Notes under the pieces: generated by a model
Told to the model about the DNA's origin: nothing
Database searches by the model: none
Seen by the model: the letters and a program-made list of their open reading frames with translations, nothing else
Part shown: in pieces, positions 25,169-34,738 of the stretch
Position numbering within the stretch: the first letter of the stretch is position 1
How the letters are laid out: the number at the start of each line of letters is the position of its first letter
Position numbers and translations under genes: made by a program
Origin: Eisenbergiella tayi
GTDB lineage: Bacteria; Bacillota; Clostridia; Lachnospirales; Lachnospiraceae
NCBI RefSeq assembly: GCF_001881565.1
Contig: NZ_MPDJ01000001.1
Location: forward strand, 313,966 to 377,965
Reading direction: 5' to 3'
Length of the DNA stretch: 64,000 nt

Positions 25169-26269
25169 TCAGAAAATCTTTTTATCTCTGTTACATTCTC
25201 TAATCACATCTATTTCCTCTTCATCATAGGGTGTAAAATCCGAATGGAATATGTCATGCATCCACAGTCTTGTATCAATATCCGGAAGATTTTTTATAAA
25301 TTCCCAGACATAATTAAACTGTGCTTTGCCATTGACAAAACCGAAGAAATAGCTTCCTATCTTTTCCTTTTTCCAAAGAGGAAGGTGTGTCTGAATAATA
25401 CTGCGATAGGGGCGATGCATCCATTCTGTATTAATCATTGGCCTTCCGTATTCCTTCAGGCATTTAATATACATGCGTGAATGTGCGTAATCTCCGTAAA
25501 AATGGAAAGTAATAATATCTGACAGTTCAATAGCTGTCCTCTCCACATCAGCATAAATCCCCGGATTTTTTAACCAGCCATAGGGATGTTCAGCTCCGGC
25601 TCCCCATATATCTGCAGTAAGAGGCTGTTTCACATCCTCCTCACGCATCCATTCAAAGACCTTCTTCATCAGGGAAACTGATTTTTCCATACGCTGGGAA
25701 TTCCCGGCTTCATTCCAGATATTCCAGATCAGAATACGGTTATCCTGCCCATAGGTTTGTGCAAGCTCTTTCACATAAGCGTGTACCGTCGGCTCCATTT
25801 CCGGTTCATCTGTAATATCATAACCGATAATGTCTCCATTTTGGGTATCTTCATCAAACGGTGTGACGGACGTTCCGCCGAAATAGCCGGGAACCGGTTC
25901 CGGCTGAGACCCCAGAACCGGTTCGGTGTATTTGGACTTTGCTACACAGCAGTCATTGAACAGGACAGGCATCATGGTCATATGATATAAATCCAGAAGA
26001 GATAAAAGCTCTTCAAAATTTTTCATAAAGGAGTCATGCTGCACTCTCCACAGATAAAAGGGTACAAAAAACCGGATGCTGTTAAAACCCAGGCTTGCAG
26101 CCAGGGCAATTTCCTTTGCGGATTCCCTGTAGGCTCTTTCATGATCATAGTCCTGAAGCAGCCAGATCCCTCCATTCATGGCCCCGCTGGGAATAAAATT
26201 AAATCCTGTAATCCAGGGCTGTGCTTTGTACCAACTCCATATTTCTTCTTCCGTCCATTTTTGTTTCAT
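25169..26269 (-). CDS. GH5-like glycoside hydrolase, cytoplasmic
   Basis: A 366-residue (beta/alpha)8 glycosidase without signal peptide. The acid/base Glu187 is in WNIWNEAGN and the nucleophile Glu282 in MINTEWMHR, the GH5/clan A pattern. Early segments (GFNFIPSGAMN, LGFNSIRFFVPF) are also typical. It is the last gene after the two permeases of importer 2, so it probably hydrolyses an imported short oligosaccharide inside the cell. Linkage specificity (xylan, mannan, glucan) cannot be read. The ribosome site before ATG 26269 is weak. Confidence 0.82.
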   Translation of the reverse strand: MKQKWTEEEIWSWYKAQPWITGFNFIPSGAMNGGIWLLQDYDHERAYRESAKEIALAASLGFNSIRFFVPFYLWRVQHDSFMKNFEELLSLLDLYHMTMMPVLFNDCCVAKSKYTEPVLGSQPEPVPGYFGGTSVTPFDEDTQNGDIIGYDITDEPEMEPTVHAYVKELAQTYGQDNRILIWNIWNEAGNSQRMEKSVSLMKKVFEWMREEDVKQPLTADIWGAGAEHPYGWLKNPGIYADVERTAIELSDIITFHFYGDYAHSRMYIKCLKEYGRPMINTEWMHRPYRSIIQTHLPLWKKEKIGSYFFGFVNGKAQFNYVWEFIKNLPDIDTRLWMHDIFHSDFTPYDEEEIDVIRECNRDKKIF

Positions 26270-26330
26270 AGAATCCGTTCACCAATCCTTTCCCAATTTT
26301 ATTAGATTTATAAATTATACTGACAGATGT

Positions 26331-27167
26331 TTATGATTTTACCGCTCCGGCAGTCATGCCTGCCACTATATATTTCTGTGCACAGAAGTATACTGCTACA
26401 GCCGGAATCATAGAAAGAATGGAGGCTGCGAATGCCAGGTTGATGTTGCTGGTATATTCCCCGAAGAAAAAGAACTGCATCAGGGGAAGTGTCTTTACCT
26501 CATCCTTCTGTACCATGATTAATGGCAGGAAAAAGTCGTTCCAGGAAGCCAGAAAACACAAAACCACTACAGTCATGGTGATAGGCTTAAGAAGCGGGAA
26601 AACAATGCGGACAAATACTTGATAACGGTCACAGCCGTCAATTTTTGCTGCTTCCTCCAACGCGATGGGGACACTCTTGATAAAACCTGCATACAGGAAA
26701 ATATAGTATCCCATATATACGCCGAGCTCCGTAAAAACAAGTCCCCAAAGGGTGCTGAGTGCATGCAGGGAATACAGTTCTCTGTAGAGAGGAAACATAA
26801 TGGTCTGAAAAGGGATTAAAATAACCATCTGAAAAAAATAAAAAATAAAGTTATAAAACTTGTTATTCTTTCTTGTAATAATATAGGCGCTCATAGAGCA
26901 GATAATTATAATCAGAATTACAACACAGATTGCCACAATGGCGCTGTTTTTTACAGAATTAAAATAATTTTTCAATTCAAATGCATCCACAAAATTCTGA
27001 AGGTAAAGGGTAGTGGGAAAAGCAAGCTTGGTCTTTGCAAATTCTGTTTTGGACTTAAACGCATAACAAACTGCCACATAAAAGGGAGCCAGACAGATCA
27101 GGGCGAAGAGCCACAAAACGGTAACACGGACAGCAGTCTGTATTTTATATTTTTTAGTATGTCTCAT
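26331..27167 (-). CDS. Carbohydrate ABC transporter permease (MalG-like), importer 2
   Basis: A 278-residue membrane protein with six hydrophobic helices, EAA loop EEAAKIDGCDRYQVFVRIVFPL and the C-terminal GMTAGAVKS typical of CUT1 MalG-type subunits. Its ATG overlaps the TGA of the preceding permease gene (ATGA), showing translational coupling. It works with the 27164 permease and the 28113 lipoprotein. The ATPase must come from elsewhere. Confidence 0.92.
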   Translation of the reverse strand: MRHTKKYKIQTAVRVTVLWLFALICLAPFYVAVCYAFKSKTEFAKTKLAFPTTLYLQNFVDAFELKNYFNSVKNSAIVAICVVILIIIICSMSAYIITRKNNKFYNFIFYFFQMVILIPFQTIMFPLYRELYSLHALSTLWGLVFTELGVYMGYYIFLYAGFIKSVPIALEEAAKIDGCDRYQVFVRIVFPLLKPITMTVVVLCFLASWNDFFLPLIMVQKDEVKTLPLMQFFFFGEYTSNINLAFAASILSMIPAVAVYFCAQKYIVAGMTAGAVKS

Positions 27168-28036
27168 AACTCAATCTCCCTTCTTCTCAGCATTCTGGTA
27201 ATCACATTAGAAAGGATAATACAGAAAATCAAATAAAGCACTGCCACAGTCTGTCCATATCCCACCTTGTTGAATGGAAACAGATACTGATAAATATAAT
27301 ATGCCATGGATTCACTGGCATGGCTGGGGCCTCCCTGAGTAGCAACATAGGAATAGTCATACATTCTCAGTCCTCCGGCCAGCCACAACGGGATACAATA
27401 GGTAAAGGCAGGTGCGATCATGGGAATGGTAATATTTTTGAACTTTGCCCAGAAGCCGGCGCCGTCTATAGTAGCTGCCTCATAATAATCGGAAGATACC
27501 CCCTTCAGAGCCGCCAGGTAAATCATCATAGCCAGTCCGGCCTCTTTCCAAATAGCCATGGCACACAAACCAAGCAGTACCGTTTTTTTGGAAATCAAAG
27601 GACTTGACCAGCCGAGCATTCCAAAGAAATCGCTGTAAACATACATCCACATGTAGGAAACAAGTACCAGGCTGACAACCAGTGGTATAAACACAATGCT
27701 TTTGATGACATTAACACCTTTAAATTCCTTTTCTACCATCATAGCCAGCCCTAATCCCAATGCATTGATCATAACCAGCGTAACCAAAGTAAAAATGGCG
27801 GTATTACGGATTGGCAGCAGCAGATCTTTGTCCCGGAAAACAGTAATATAGTTCTTGAGTCCCACATAGTTAATATCCTTTGACATTCCGTTCCAGTCTG
27901 TAAAGGTATAGCGGATTCCGGATATCAACGGGATTATTATAATAATGATGAATATAACAAGAGAAGGAAGAAGGAAGCTGAAATCCTTCACCTCGTTCTT
28001 GATCCATCTTTTTTTCTTATCGCTCAATTTTGCCAT
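27164..28036 (-). CDS. Sugar ABC transporter permease (MalF/UgpA-like), importer 2
   Basis: A 290-residue CUT1 permease with six helices and EAA loop YEAATIDGAGFWAKFKNITIPM. ATG 28036 is preferred over an in-frame GTG at 28054 because AAAAGGGA lies six to nine bases upstream of the ATG. It follows the solute-binding lipoprotein gene after a terminator-like hairpin, and its stop overlaps the start of the next permease by four bases. Confidence 0.92.
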   Translation of the reverse strand: MAKLSDKKKRWIKNEVKDFSFLLPSLVIFIIIIIIPLISGIRYTFTDWNGMSKDINYVGLKNYITVFRDKDLLLPIRNTAIFTLVTLVMINALGLGLAMMVEKEFKGVNVIKSIVFIPLVVSLVLVSYMWMYVYSDFFGMLGWSSPLISKKTVLLGLCAMAIWKEAGLAMMIYLAALKGVSSDYYEAATIDGAGFWAKFKNITIPMIAPAFTYCIPLWLAGGLRMYDYSYVATQGGPSHASESMAYYIYQYLFPFNKVGYGQTVAVLYLIFCIILSNVITRMLRRREIEL

Positions 28037-28060
28037 AAATCTATCCCTTTTCACTTATTT

Positions 28061-28091
28061 AAAAAGGAGCATCGAGCGCAGTCGATGCCCC
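28061..28091 (-). terminator. Attenuating hairpin between lipoprotein and permease genes
   Basis: On the minus strand GGGGCATCGA pairs with TCGATGCTCC (one G-U) and is followed by TTTTT. It lies between the solute-binding lipoprotein and the permeases. Partial termination or 3' protection here would make more binding protein than permease. Confidence 0.7.
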
Positions 28092-28112
28092 TAGTTTTAT
28101 GCCGGGTTCAGG

Positions 28113-29474
28113 TTACTTTCCTGCTGCTGCGAAACCTTCATCCATTTCGGTGATAAATTCTTCCTTTGTCATCTCGTCATCCATTGCGAAATCACGAAGA
28201 GAATTGGTGTATACTGTGCTATACTGACCGGTGAAATTAGAAACGGAAGACCATGCAGTGGTTTTCTTTGTGGCGATCTCATTTGCAATATCCTGGGCCG
28301 CCTGAGGCAGAGTATCACATTCCACCCCTTCCAGGGCGCTCAACTGGGATGCGGTACCGCACCAAACAGAGTTAACCTCTGCCCTTGTTGCATACTCAAG
28401 AAATGCAAGAGCAGCTTCCTCATTGGGACTTCCCTCGGAAATCATCCAGGAATCATCGATGCTGACAGGAACGTAGCACTCATCTGCATTTTCCTCGGAA
28501 GGATAAGTAAATCCGCCGTAATTTCCATCAGGATTATAATCCATGATAGCTCCAAGCCCCCATGTTCCGATGATGATCATACCAGTTTCTCCGTTTGCGA
28601 ACATCTGCTCCGCTCTGGCTGTATCGATTGTTTTGCAGTCGGAATTCTGGTAGTTGACCATAATCTCTCTCCACTGATCAAGAGCTTCGGAATATCCGGG
28701 ATAATCGGCAAGGCTTGCGCCATCCATCAATTCCTGGGCATTATTCTGAGCTTGATTCCATTTGGAACCATAGTAAATGGTATACCAATTCGCACCATAT
28801 GCGATATCATCCTGATAGCCCGCTGCACAGGGTGTGATACCGGCGGCTTTCAGGGCTTCACAGGTTTCTATAAATTCGGAATAGGTAGTCGGAACAGACA
28901 GTCCCTGTTCTTCAAAGATATCCTTATTGTAGAATACTACGTTAGCCATCTGATCCAACGCCACGCCATATATACCGCCATTGTAGGTAACGCAGTTAGT
29001 GGAGCTCTCAGATAATCTGCTGACAAAATCTTCACCGCTCAGATCCTTAATCAGGCCGTTGTCAATCAGGTCTGTATAGGATTTGGGCTGTCCGAAAATA
29101 ACATCGGGAGCCTCATCTGTGGAGAATCTCAGTTTGATTACATCGGAGTAGTTATCCATTGCCATAGCTTCTACATTTACTGTTATGTTGGGATATTCCT
29201 CTTTGAAGCCCTCTACCATACCATCCAGAGCTGCCAGCTTGGCAGTTTCTGTCAGATAATGAATAATATTCAGTTCGCCGGTGATATCGGCAGACTCTGT
29301 GGAAGCCTTCTCTGTTTCAGCAGTTGTCCCTGCAGCGGCGGTTTCGGAAGCAGCCTCCGCTGGCTCTGCGGCAGGTTCTGATACAGCGGTGGTGCTTGTA
29401 CTTGAACCGCACCCGGCGAGCAGTGACAGCATCATAGCTGTTGACAGCAGCATACAAATAACTTTACGCTTCAT
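28113..29474 (-). CDS. Extracellular sugar-binding lipoprotein of importer 2
   Basis: A 453-residue family 1 solute-binding protein. The signal MKRKVICMLLSTAMMLSLLA ends in lipobox LAGC, then a Ser/Ala/Glu-rich linker (about residues 25-65) tethers the binding domain, which starts at ELNIIHYLTETAK. Start 29474 is set by AGGAGG; the frame is open 28 codons further but without such a site. It is the first gene of importer 2, downstream of the YesM/YesN pair at 29675-32957. Confidence 0.93.
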   Translation of the reverse strand: MKRKVICMLLSTAMMLSLLAGCGSSTSTTAVSEPAAEPAEAASETAAAGTTAETEKASTESADITGELNIIHYLTETAKLAALDGMVEGFKEEYPNITVNVEAMAMDNYSDVIKLRFSTDEAPDVIFGQPKSYTDLIDNGLIKDLSGEDFVSRLSESSTNCVTYNGGIYGVALDQMANVVFYNKDIFEEQGLSVPTTYSEFIETCEALKAAGITPCAAGYQDDIAYGANWYTIYYGSKWNQAQNNAQELMDGASLADYPGYSEALDQWREIMVNYQNSDCKTIDTARAEQMFANGETGMIIIGTWGLGAIMDYNPDGNYGGFTYPSEENADECYVPVSIDDSWMISEGSPNEEAALAFLEYATRAEVNSVWCGTASQLSALEGVECDTLPQAAQDIANEIATKKTTAWSSVSNFTGQYSTVYTNSLRDFAMDDEMTKEEFITEMDEGFAAAGK

Positions 29475-29619
29475 AAATAAATCCTCCTGTTTTCTTGATA
29501 TATTTATTTTAACAGTACACAGGAAAAATAAAAATTTCATAATTCTATCATTTTGCAAGTAAGTTATATATAAAATTTTGCTTTTTCATTGGGAAATTTT
29601 ATCATCCGCCATATTCTGA

Positions 29620-29659
29620 TAAAAAATAAAGCAAGTCTGTGCGGTAATGCACAGACTTG
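29620..29659 (-). terminator. Terminator of the response regulator gene
   Basis: An 11 bp perfect stem (CAAGTCTGTGC at 29632-29642 with 29649-29659, six-base loop) is followed on the minus strand by CTTTATTTTTT. It starts 15 bases after the regulator stop, so the importer 2 operon needs its own promoter in 29475-29620; that AT-rich stretch has no single convincing one. Confidence 0.85.
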
Positions 29660-29674
29660 TATGGCAGCAGTATT

Positions 29675-31237
29675 CTAATGGTATTCCTTCGGAGAACAGC
29701 CGGTGATTTTTTTAAACACCTGATAGAAGTAGGCATAATTGGAAAACCCAACTATTTCAGCAATTTCATAAACCTTTAAATCACCTTTTTGAAGAAGCTT
29801 CTGTGCCTTCTGGATTCTGATTTTGTTAAGAATATTCACAAAAGATTCACCCGTTTCCTTTTTCAGAACCCGGCAGAGGTGGCTCTCTGAAATTCCTGCA
29901 TCCTCTGCCACATCACATAGTGTAATATTTTCCATATAATGCGTATTGATAAAATCCAGAACCTTTCTTCCCTGACAGGACATCTGGCTGTTATCCGGCC
30001 GGAGCTGGCCTATGGTCTGAGCTGTGTAAGTTCTGATATAGGTGATGATACTCTGCATACTGTCAATTCTACGCATGTCCTCCAGGATGGTATCCATGGA
30101 TTTAAGGGGACAGTCCCCGGTATTCCGTTCCTGCATGCTGCATGTAATGGTAAATGCAATCTGCATGAAAATGTTTTTAACATATTTCACATCGTAGCAG
30201 GTTTCCTGCACGATCAATTCGATAAATTCCTCCAGCAAGTCCGTAAAATCCCAGGGTTCCGTATAAAGCACACGGAACATATCCTGCATTTTTCTGCTGA
30301 GCGTATACTCATTTCGAAAACTTTTACTAGTGATACTTTTATAGTGGATAACTGTTTTATTCTCCAGGAAAAAACGGCTCTCTGCAGAGAATACCGCCTC
30401 CTCATAAACCTTGGGAAGGGCATCCAGGCTTCTCTCAGAAAAATCACTGACTCCCACAAACAAATCCGTATCGAGAGTTCTTCCGGTATCCACAATACGG
30501 TTGGCAATCTTAAGGGAAGCCAGGTCATAATCCCGCATAATCTGGATTTTTTGAAAAACCAGTAAAATCAGAAAACCTTCTTTTATCCGGGCGTGGACGT
30601 ATTTAAACTGATATGAAGTTTCCTGGCAGGAGAGGCATTGCCGGATCTGATCTGTCAGCTGTTCAACTCTTTCCTGAGGAAGGAAATCGGTTGTGCTGAT
30701 TAACATCAGCTCATAACCGGCCGGCCGCCATTCCTGCTGCAGCATGTCTTCCAGTTCAGTCACCGATCGGTTTACCCCGTTAATGCCATCCAGCAGCAAA
30801 TGTCCGGCCCAGTTTTCATATTCTGAACGGAGTTTGCTGCGCATATCGGCAGTCTGTCTTTCCCGATCCAGTTTTTCTCCGGCACGTAATAAGATTTCCT
30901 TCAGGGCTTCATTATCCAAAGGCTTCAGCAGATAATCAAAGGCTCCGATTTGCAGGGCTGTCTGTGCATAGGAAAATTCATCATATGCGGTAAGAAAAAT
31001 AAAGAGTATCCTTTCCTTACTCTCCAAAAGCTGTTTTGCCACCTCCAGACCGGTCATACCGGGCATGTTAATATCCAGAATGGCGATGTCCGGATGGTAC
31101 AAAGAAAGCTGACTCAGGGCATCAATACCGTTTTCCGCACATCCTACAAGCTGAAATCCCCACTCTTCCCAGGGAACCGTTGCCTGCAGCGCCTGTATGG
31201 TCAAAAGATTATCATCCGCAACTATTATTTTATACAT
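29675..31237 (-). CDS. YesN-type response regulator with AraC DNA-binding domain
   Basis: A 520-residue regulator. The receiver domain has DD at 8-9, phospho-acceptor Asp55 (DIAILDINMPG) and Lys105. The last ~100 residues form an AraC helix-turn-helix pair (TLCDVAEDAGISESHLCRVL, YEIAEIVGFSNYAYFYQVF). ATG 31237 is chosen because GAGGAAG precedes it; it overlaps the end of the kinase gene by eight bases. The importer 2 lipoprotein gene, 200 bases downstream in the same direction, is the probable target. Confidence 0.93.
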   Translation of the reverse strand: MYKIIVADDNLLTIQALQATVPWEEWGFQLVGCAENGIDALSQLSLYHPDIAILDINMPGMTGLEVAKQLLESKERILFIFLTAYDEFSYAQTALQIGAFDYLLKPLDNEALKEILLRAGEKLDRERQTADMRSKLRSEYENWAGHLLLDGINGVNRSVTELEDMLQQEWRPAGYELMLISTTDFLPQERVEQLTDQIRQCLSCQETSYQFKYVHARIKEGFLILLVFQKIQIMRDYDLASLKIANRIVDTGRTLDTDLFVGVSDFSERSLDALPKVYEEAVFSAESRFFLENKTVIHYKSITSKSFRNEYTLSRKMQDMFRVLYTEPWDFTDLLEEFIELIVQETCYDVKYVKNIFMQIAFTITCSMQERNTGDCPLKSMDTILEDMRRIDSMQSIITYIRTYTAQTIGQLRPDNSQMSCQGRKVLDFINTHYMENITLCDVAEDAGISESHLCRVLKKETGESFVNILNKIRIQKAQKLLQKGDLKVYEIAEIVGFSNYAYFYQVFKKITGCSPKEYH

Positions 31238-32957
31238 TCTCTTCCTCACTTTTTTCCAACGGCAGTGTAATTCTGACAATCATGCCGTTTCCAGGTGAAC
31301 TTTCCATCTGCATGCCATATTCAGGCCCATACAGAATATGAAGCCGCTTCTGAATACTGCGGATTCCTATGTGCGCCCGATCATTTCCGGAATCATCCTG
31401 CCCATCTTCCGACAGTATACGGTCTATTTCCTCCTGATTAGTTCCTTCTCCATTGTCATATACCTCCAGTATAAGACAGTCTTTTTTCTTTCCGGAGGTG
31501 ATCACGATAATGCCGTCATCCTTAATAAGATGCAAACCATGAATAATCGAGTTTTCTACCACCGGCTGCAGAAGAAGTTTAGGAACCAGATACTGTTCTG
31601 TTCCGGGTTCAATAGAAATATCCCAATCTAAACGGCGGCCCCCGGTCACAAGCTTTTGCAGTTCCAGGTAATAACGTATATACAAAAGCTCCTTCTGCAG
31701 AGGAATTTTCTGGGTGTTTCCATTGATGGAGGCACGGAGCAGATAGCCCAGCATATGGATAGTATGTACAATATCCTCCTGACCGGACAATTTTGCCATA
31801 GAACTGATGGATTCCAGTGTGTTGTAGAGAAAATGAGGATTCATCTGAGCAAGAAGAGCATTGTATTCCGCCCGTTCACGAAGTGTACTGTCCTGTGCCA
31901 TCTTCTCCACACTCTGGGTCAGTTCCCCATACATGGTATTAAACTGTTGACACAAATACGCGGTTTCGTCCCGTGTACGGGGAATGATTTGTTCTACGGG
32001 CTTTCCCGCATTAATATCCCTGAAGCTTTTATCAAGTGCCAGAATATTTCCCAGCATACCCCGAAACAGATAGGCAATCATCGCAATCACGCCAATCAGC
32101 ACCACCAGCTCCACAATCAGAAGAATACTGGCCAGAGATTTGGTACGGGCCAGGATAGTACTTTTGTTTACCAGAGCCTCCAGAGTCCACCCCCGCTTAC
32201 CCACCGACGTGGAGGATATCAGATACTGATCCCTCACAGAGTTGTCTTTACACTGCATGGCGTATCTCAGGTCTTCGCTGCAATACAGCAAATAGCCTTT
32301 TTCATCATAAATGATACTGGAAAAGTCATGTTCTCCAAGAAGTGTATGAAAATAATCCTTGTCAAATGTCAGGCAGACAATTCCTTTATAATCCGTAGTT
32401 TCAGAATTAATATAATGTTTAATCAGGTAGATTTCATCGGGGTTATCAGGAAAGCTTCTCCACAAAGTGCTGCCCTGACGTGGAAACATGGTCTTATGAT
32501 TATCCCGGATTTCCTGATAGACGGATTTTTCCTTAAAATCATCCAGCAATAATTCTTCTTTGGTATCATAATAGTAGCTGCAGGTATACTGATCCAGAAT
32601 ATAAATACTCTTCACATTGGTACCGCGCATTTTCATCAGTGTGACCAACCTTTTTAAGCTTCTCATAACGTCTGCCACATAAAGATTGCTCAGATCATCC
32701 TGATAAGAAAAAACTGTGCAGTATTCAAGTTCGGTCACCAGTTTCTCTTCAATCGTTGAAATAAGATTATCTATATTATCCGAAAGAATCTGATTTCCGT
32801 CTTCCATATAAAAAAATTCTTTTTCTGTGATATCCTTTTGATATATCCAATAGACAACCAGATCGGAGAAGACAATCGTGATGATGGTAGAGAGAATACA
32901 GCATAAGATCATTTTTTCCCGAATTCCCAGAAAGGGTTTCCTGCGCAGTAATTTCAT
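31230..32957 (-). CDS. YesM-type sensor histidine kinase
   Basis: A 575-residue kinase with a membrane helix near residues 13-35, an extracellular sensor, a second helix near 270-295, HAMP region, His_kinase motif QMNPHFLYNTLES with phospho-acceptor His375, and an ATPase domain (LLLQPVVENSIIHG, YDNGEG, HIGIRSIQKRL). ATG 32957 has AGAGGT upstream. It overlaps the response regulator gene. No signal ligand can be named; importer 2 substrates are the best guess. Confidence 0.92.
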   Translation of the reverse strand: MKLLRRKPFLGIREKMILCCILSTIITIVFSDLVVYWIYQKDITEKEFFYMEDGNQILSDNIDNLISTIEEKLVTELEYCTVFSYQDDLSNLYVADVMRSLKRLVTLMKMRGTNVKSIYILDQYTCSYYYDTKEELLLDDFKEKSVYQEIRDNHKTMFPRQGSTLWRSFPDNPDEIYLIKHYINSETTDYKGIVCLTFDKDYFHTLLGEHDFSSIIYDEKGYLLYCSEDLRYAMQCKDNSVRDQYLISSTSVGKRGWTLEALVNKSTILARTKSLASILLIVELVVLIGVIAMIAYLFRGMLGNILALDKSFRDINAGKPVEQIIPRTRDETAYLCQQFNTMYGELTQSVEKMAQDSTLRERAEYNALLAQMNPHFLYNTLESISSMAKLSGQEDIVHTIHMLGYLLRASINGNTQKIPLQKELLYIRYYLELQKLVTGGRRLDWDISIEPGTEQYLVPKLLLQPVVENSIIHGLHLIKDDGIIVITSGKKKDCLILEVYDNGEGTNQEEIDRILSEDGQDDSGNDRAHIGIRSIQKRLHILYGPEYGMQMESSPGNGMIVRITLPLEKSEEENV

Positions 32958-33027
32958 ATATTTATACCTCTGTTACGGTCTGCTCCTGATCTTAAAAAGA
33001 AGCGGAAAAACATTTTACCTTGCTCCT

Positions 33028-33074
33028 ATGATACCTTAAATCGAACTGCAAAACAACCGCTAAGACGGTTGTTT
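33028..33074 (-). promoter_or_regulatory. Kinase promoter with palindrome overlapping the -35
   Basis: On the minus strand TTGTTT (33051-33056) and TATCAT (33028-33033) are 17 bases apart, about 70 bases before the kinase ATG. The -35 lies inside a perfect inverted repeat, AAACAACCG-N6-CGGTTGTTT (33051-33074). This is an operator-like arrangement; a bound protein would block or modulate transcription. Confidence 0.5.
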
Positions 33075-33303
33075 CACGTATCATTTATTCAAATCCCTTT
33101 AGAATTGACACACTAAAATAATATCTTTCTTAACTTTCTGACTTAAATAATTCACTTAGATTCACATAAAAAAAGAGCCGAATACGTAAAATATCCGGTT
33201 CTTTTTTATGATGTTCAGTATGCAAAAAATATTCTGCCTATATTAAGATTATCTGATTTTAATGGAAATTGCATGCACCTTATTATATTTCATAACCTGT
33301 CTG
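33075..33303. other. AT-rich intergenic stretch between gatB and the kinase promoter
   Basis: Apart from the terminator at 33165-33207 nothing further is recognised: no credible coding frame, no repeat and no tRNA. It separates two minus-strand transcription units. Confidence 0.5.
33165..33207 (-). terminator. Terminator of the aspS-gatCAB operon
   Basis: AAGAACCG and CGGCTCTT form an 8 bp stem around a 15-base A/T-rich loop, followed by TTTTTT on the minus strand and also flanked by T on the plus strand. It lies about 100 bases after the gatB stop. Confidence 0.75.
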
Positions 33304-34734
33304 TCACAAAATCTCCTTCAATATAACATTCACCATAGCCGGATCAGCCTTTCCCTTCATGGCTTTCATGGTCTGACCCACCAAAAATCCGATGGCCTTT
33401 TCCTTACCGCTATGATAGTCTTCCACGGACTGGGGATTATCCTCCACAATCTTTTCAATTGTGCTGCGCAATAGGCCTTCGTCATTCACGGTTTTCAGGC
33501 CTTTTTCCTCCGCGTATGCTTCCGGATCCACATCCCTGTCATACATGACCTCAAAGATATCCTTGGCAATTTTTCCATTGATTTCCTTCCGGTCCGCCAT
33601 GGCGATTAACGATGCCAGATGCCCTGGTGAAAAACGGATATCCTCCGGTTCCTCCCCTTTCTCCTTCAGAAGGCGCAGGGTTTCTCCCATAATCCAGTTG
33701 CTCACCTTTTTGGGCTGTCCGCAGATCGCGGCGGCCTCTTCAAACAGGTCGGCCAGGGGTTTGGATCCGGTAATGATTTCGATATCATAATCGGGGATCT
33801 GGTATTCCCTTTTATACCGCTCCATTTTTTCCGTCCGGAACTCCGGCTGTTTTTCCCGGATTCGTTCCAGCCATTCATCACTGATAAATACCGGAGTCAG
33901 ATCCGGATCCGGAAAATAACGGTAATCCTGGGCATCCTCTTTGGAGCGCATGGCGTAGGAATATTCCTTATTATCATCCCAGCGCCTGGTTTCCTGCGTT
34001 ACGGATTTTCCTTCCTCCAGGAGCTCTATCTGCCGCTCCCTTTCTCCTTCTATCGCACGGGCGATCGCTTTAAAGGAGTTCAGGTTTTTCATCTCCGTCC
34101 TGGTTCCAAATGCAGAAGCTCCCACCTCTCTCACAGACAGGTTGACATCCGCGCGCATGCTCCCTTCCTGCAGCTTGCAGTCGGAAGCACCCAGATACTG
34201 GATGATCAGCCGGAACTTCTCCAGATAGGCGATGACCTCATCCGCACTGCGCATATCCGGTTCGGAAACAATTTCGATCAGAGGGACGCCGGAACGGTTG
34301 TAATCCACAAGGGAAATGTCTTCCCATTCATCATGTATCAGCTTTCCTGCATCCTCTTCCATATGGATCTCATGGATTCCCACACTTTTGGTTCCGGAGG
34401 CCGTTTCGATCTCCACATGGCCGTCCCTGCATATGGGCAGATAGAGCTGGGAAATCTGATAGTTCTGCGGGTTATCCGGGTAAAAATAGTTTTTTCTGTC
34501 GAACTTGCAGTATCTGGTGATCGTACAGCCCGTTGCCAGGCCCACGCCGATGGCGTATTCCACAACCTGCTTGTTCAGGACGGGCAGGGAGCCGGGCATC
34601 CCTGTGCATACCGGGCAGGTATGGGTGTTGGGAGCGCCTCCGAAGGCGGTGGAACAGCCGCAGAAGATTTTTGTTTTGGTAGCCAGCTCCACATGAACCT
34701 CCAGGCCGATTACTGTTTCATATTGTTTTGCCAT
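33304..34734 (-). CDS. gatB: Asp-tRNA(Asn)/Glu-tRNA(Gln) amidotransferase subunit B
   Basis: A 476-residue GatB, the kinase and tRNA-binding subunit of the GatCAB amidotransferase. The N-terminal ETVIGLEVHVEL, the zinc site FCGC...CPVCTGMPG and the DYNRSGVPLIEIVSEPD signature are present, as is the C-terminal YqeY-like helical domain. ATG 34734 has AGGAGG upstream; an in-frame start 11 codons earlier lacks support. It is the last gene of aspS-gatC-gatA-gatB and lies four bases after the gatA stop. It phosphorylates the misacylated tRNA before amidation. Confidence 0.97.
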   Translation of the reverse strand: MAKQYETVIGLEVHVELATKTKIFCGCSTAFGGAPNTHTCPVCTGMPGSLPVLNKQVVEYAIGVGLATGCTITRYCKFDRKNYFYPDNPQNYQISQLYLPICRDGHVEIETASGTKSVGIHEIHMEEDAGKLIHDEWEDISLVDYNRSGVPLIEIVSEPDMRSADEVIAYLEKFRLIIQYLGASDCKLQEGSMRADVNLSVREVGASAFGTRTEMKNLNSFKAIARAIEGERERQIELLEEGKSVTQETRRWDDNKEYSYAMRSKEDAQDYRYFPDPDLTPVFISDEWLERIREKQPEFRTEKMERYKREYQIPDYDIEIITGSKPLADLFEEAAAICGQPKKVSNWIMGETLRLLKEKGEEPEDIRFSPGHLASLIAMADRKEINGKIAKDIFEVMYDRDVDPEAYAEEKGLKTVNDEGLLRSTIEKIVEDNPQSVEDYHSGKEKAIGFLVGQTMKAMKGKADPAMVNVILKEIL

Positions 34735-34738
34735 TTTC

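Noticed and set aside
32958..33303. Search for a CRISPR array or small RNA in the AT-rich gap
   Set aside because: No regularly spaced direct repeats are present; only a promoter palindrome and one terminator are seen.
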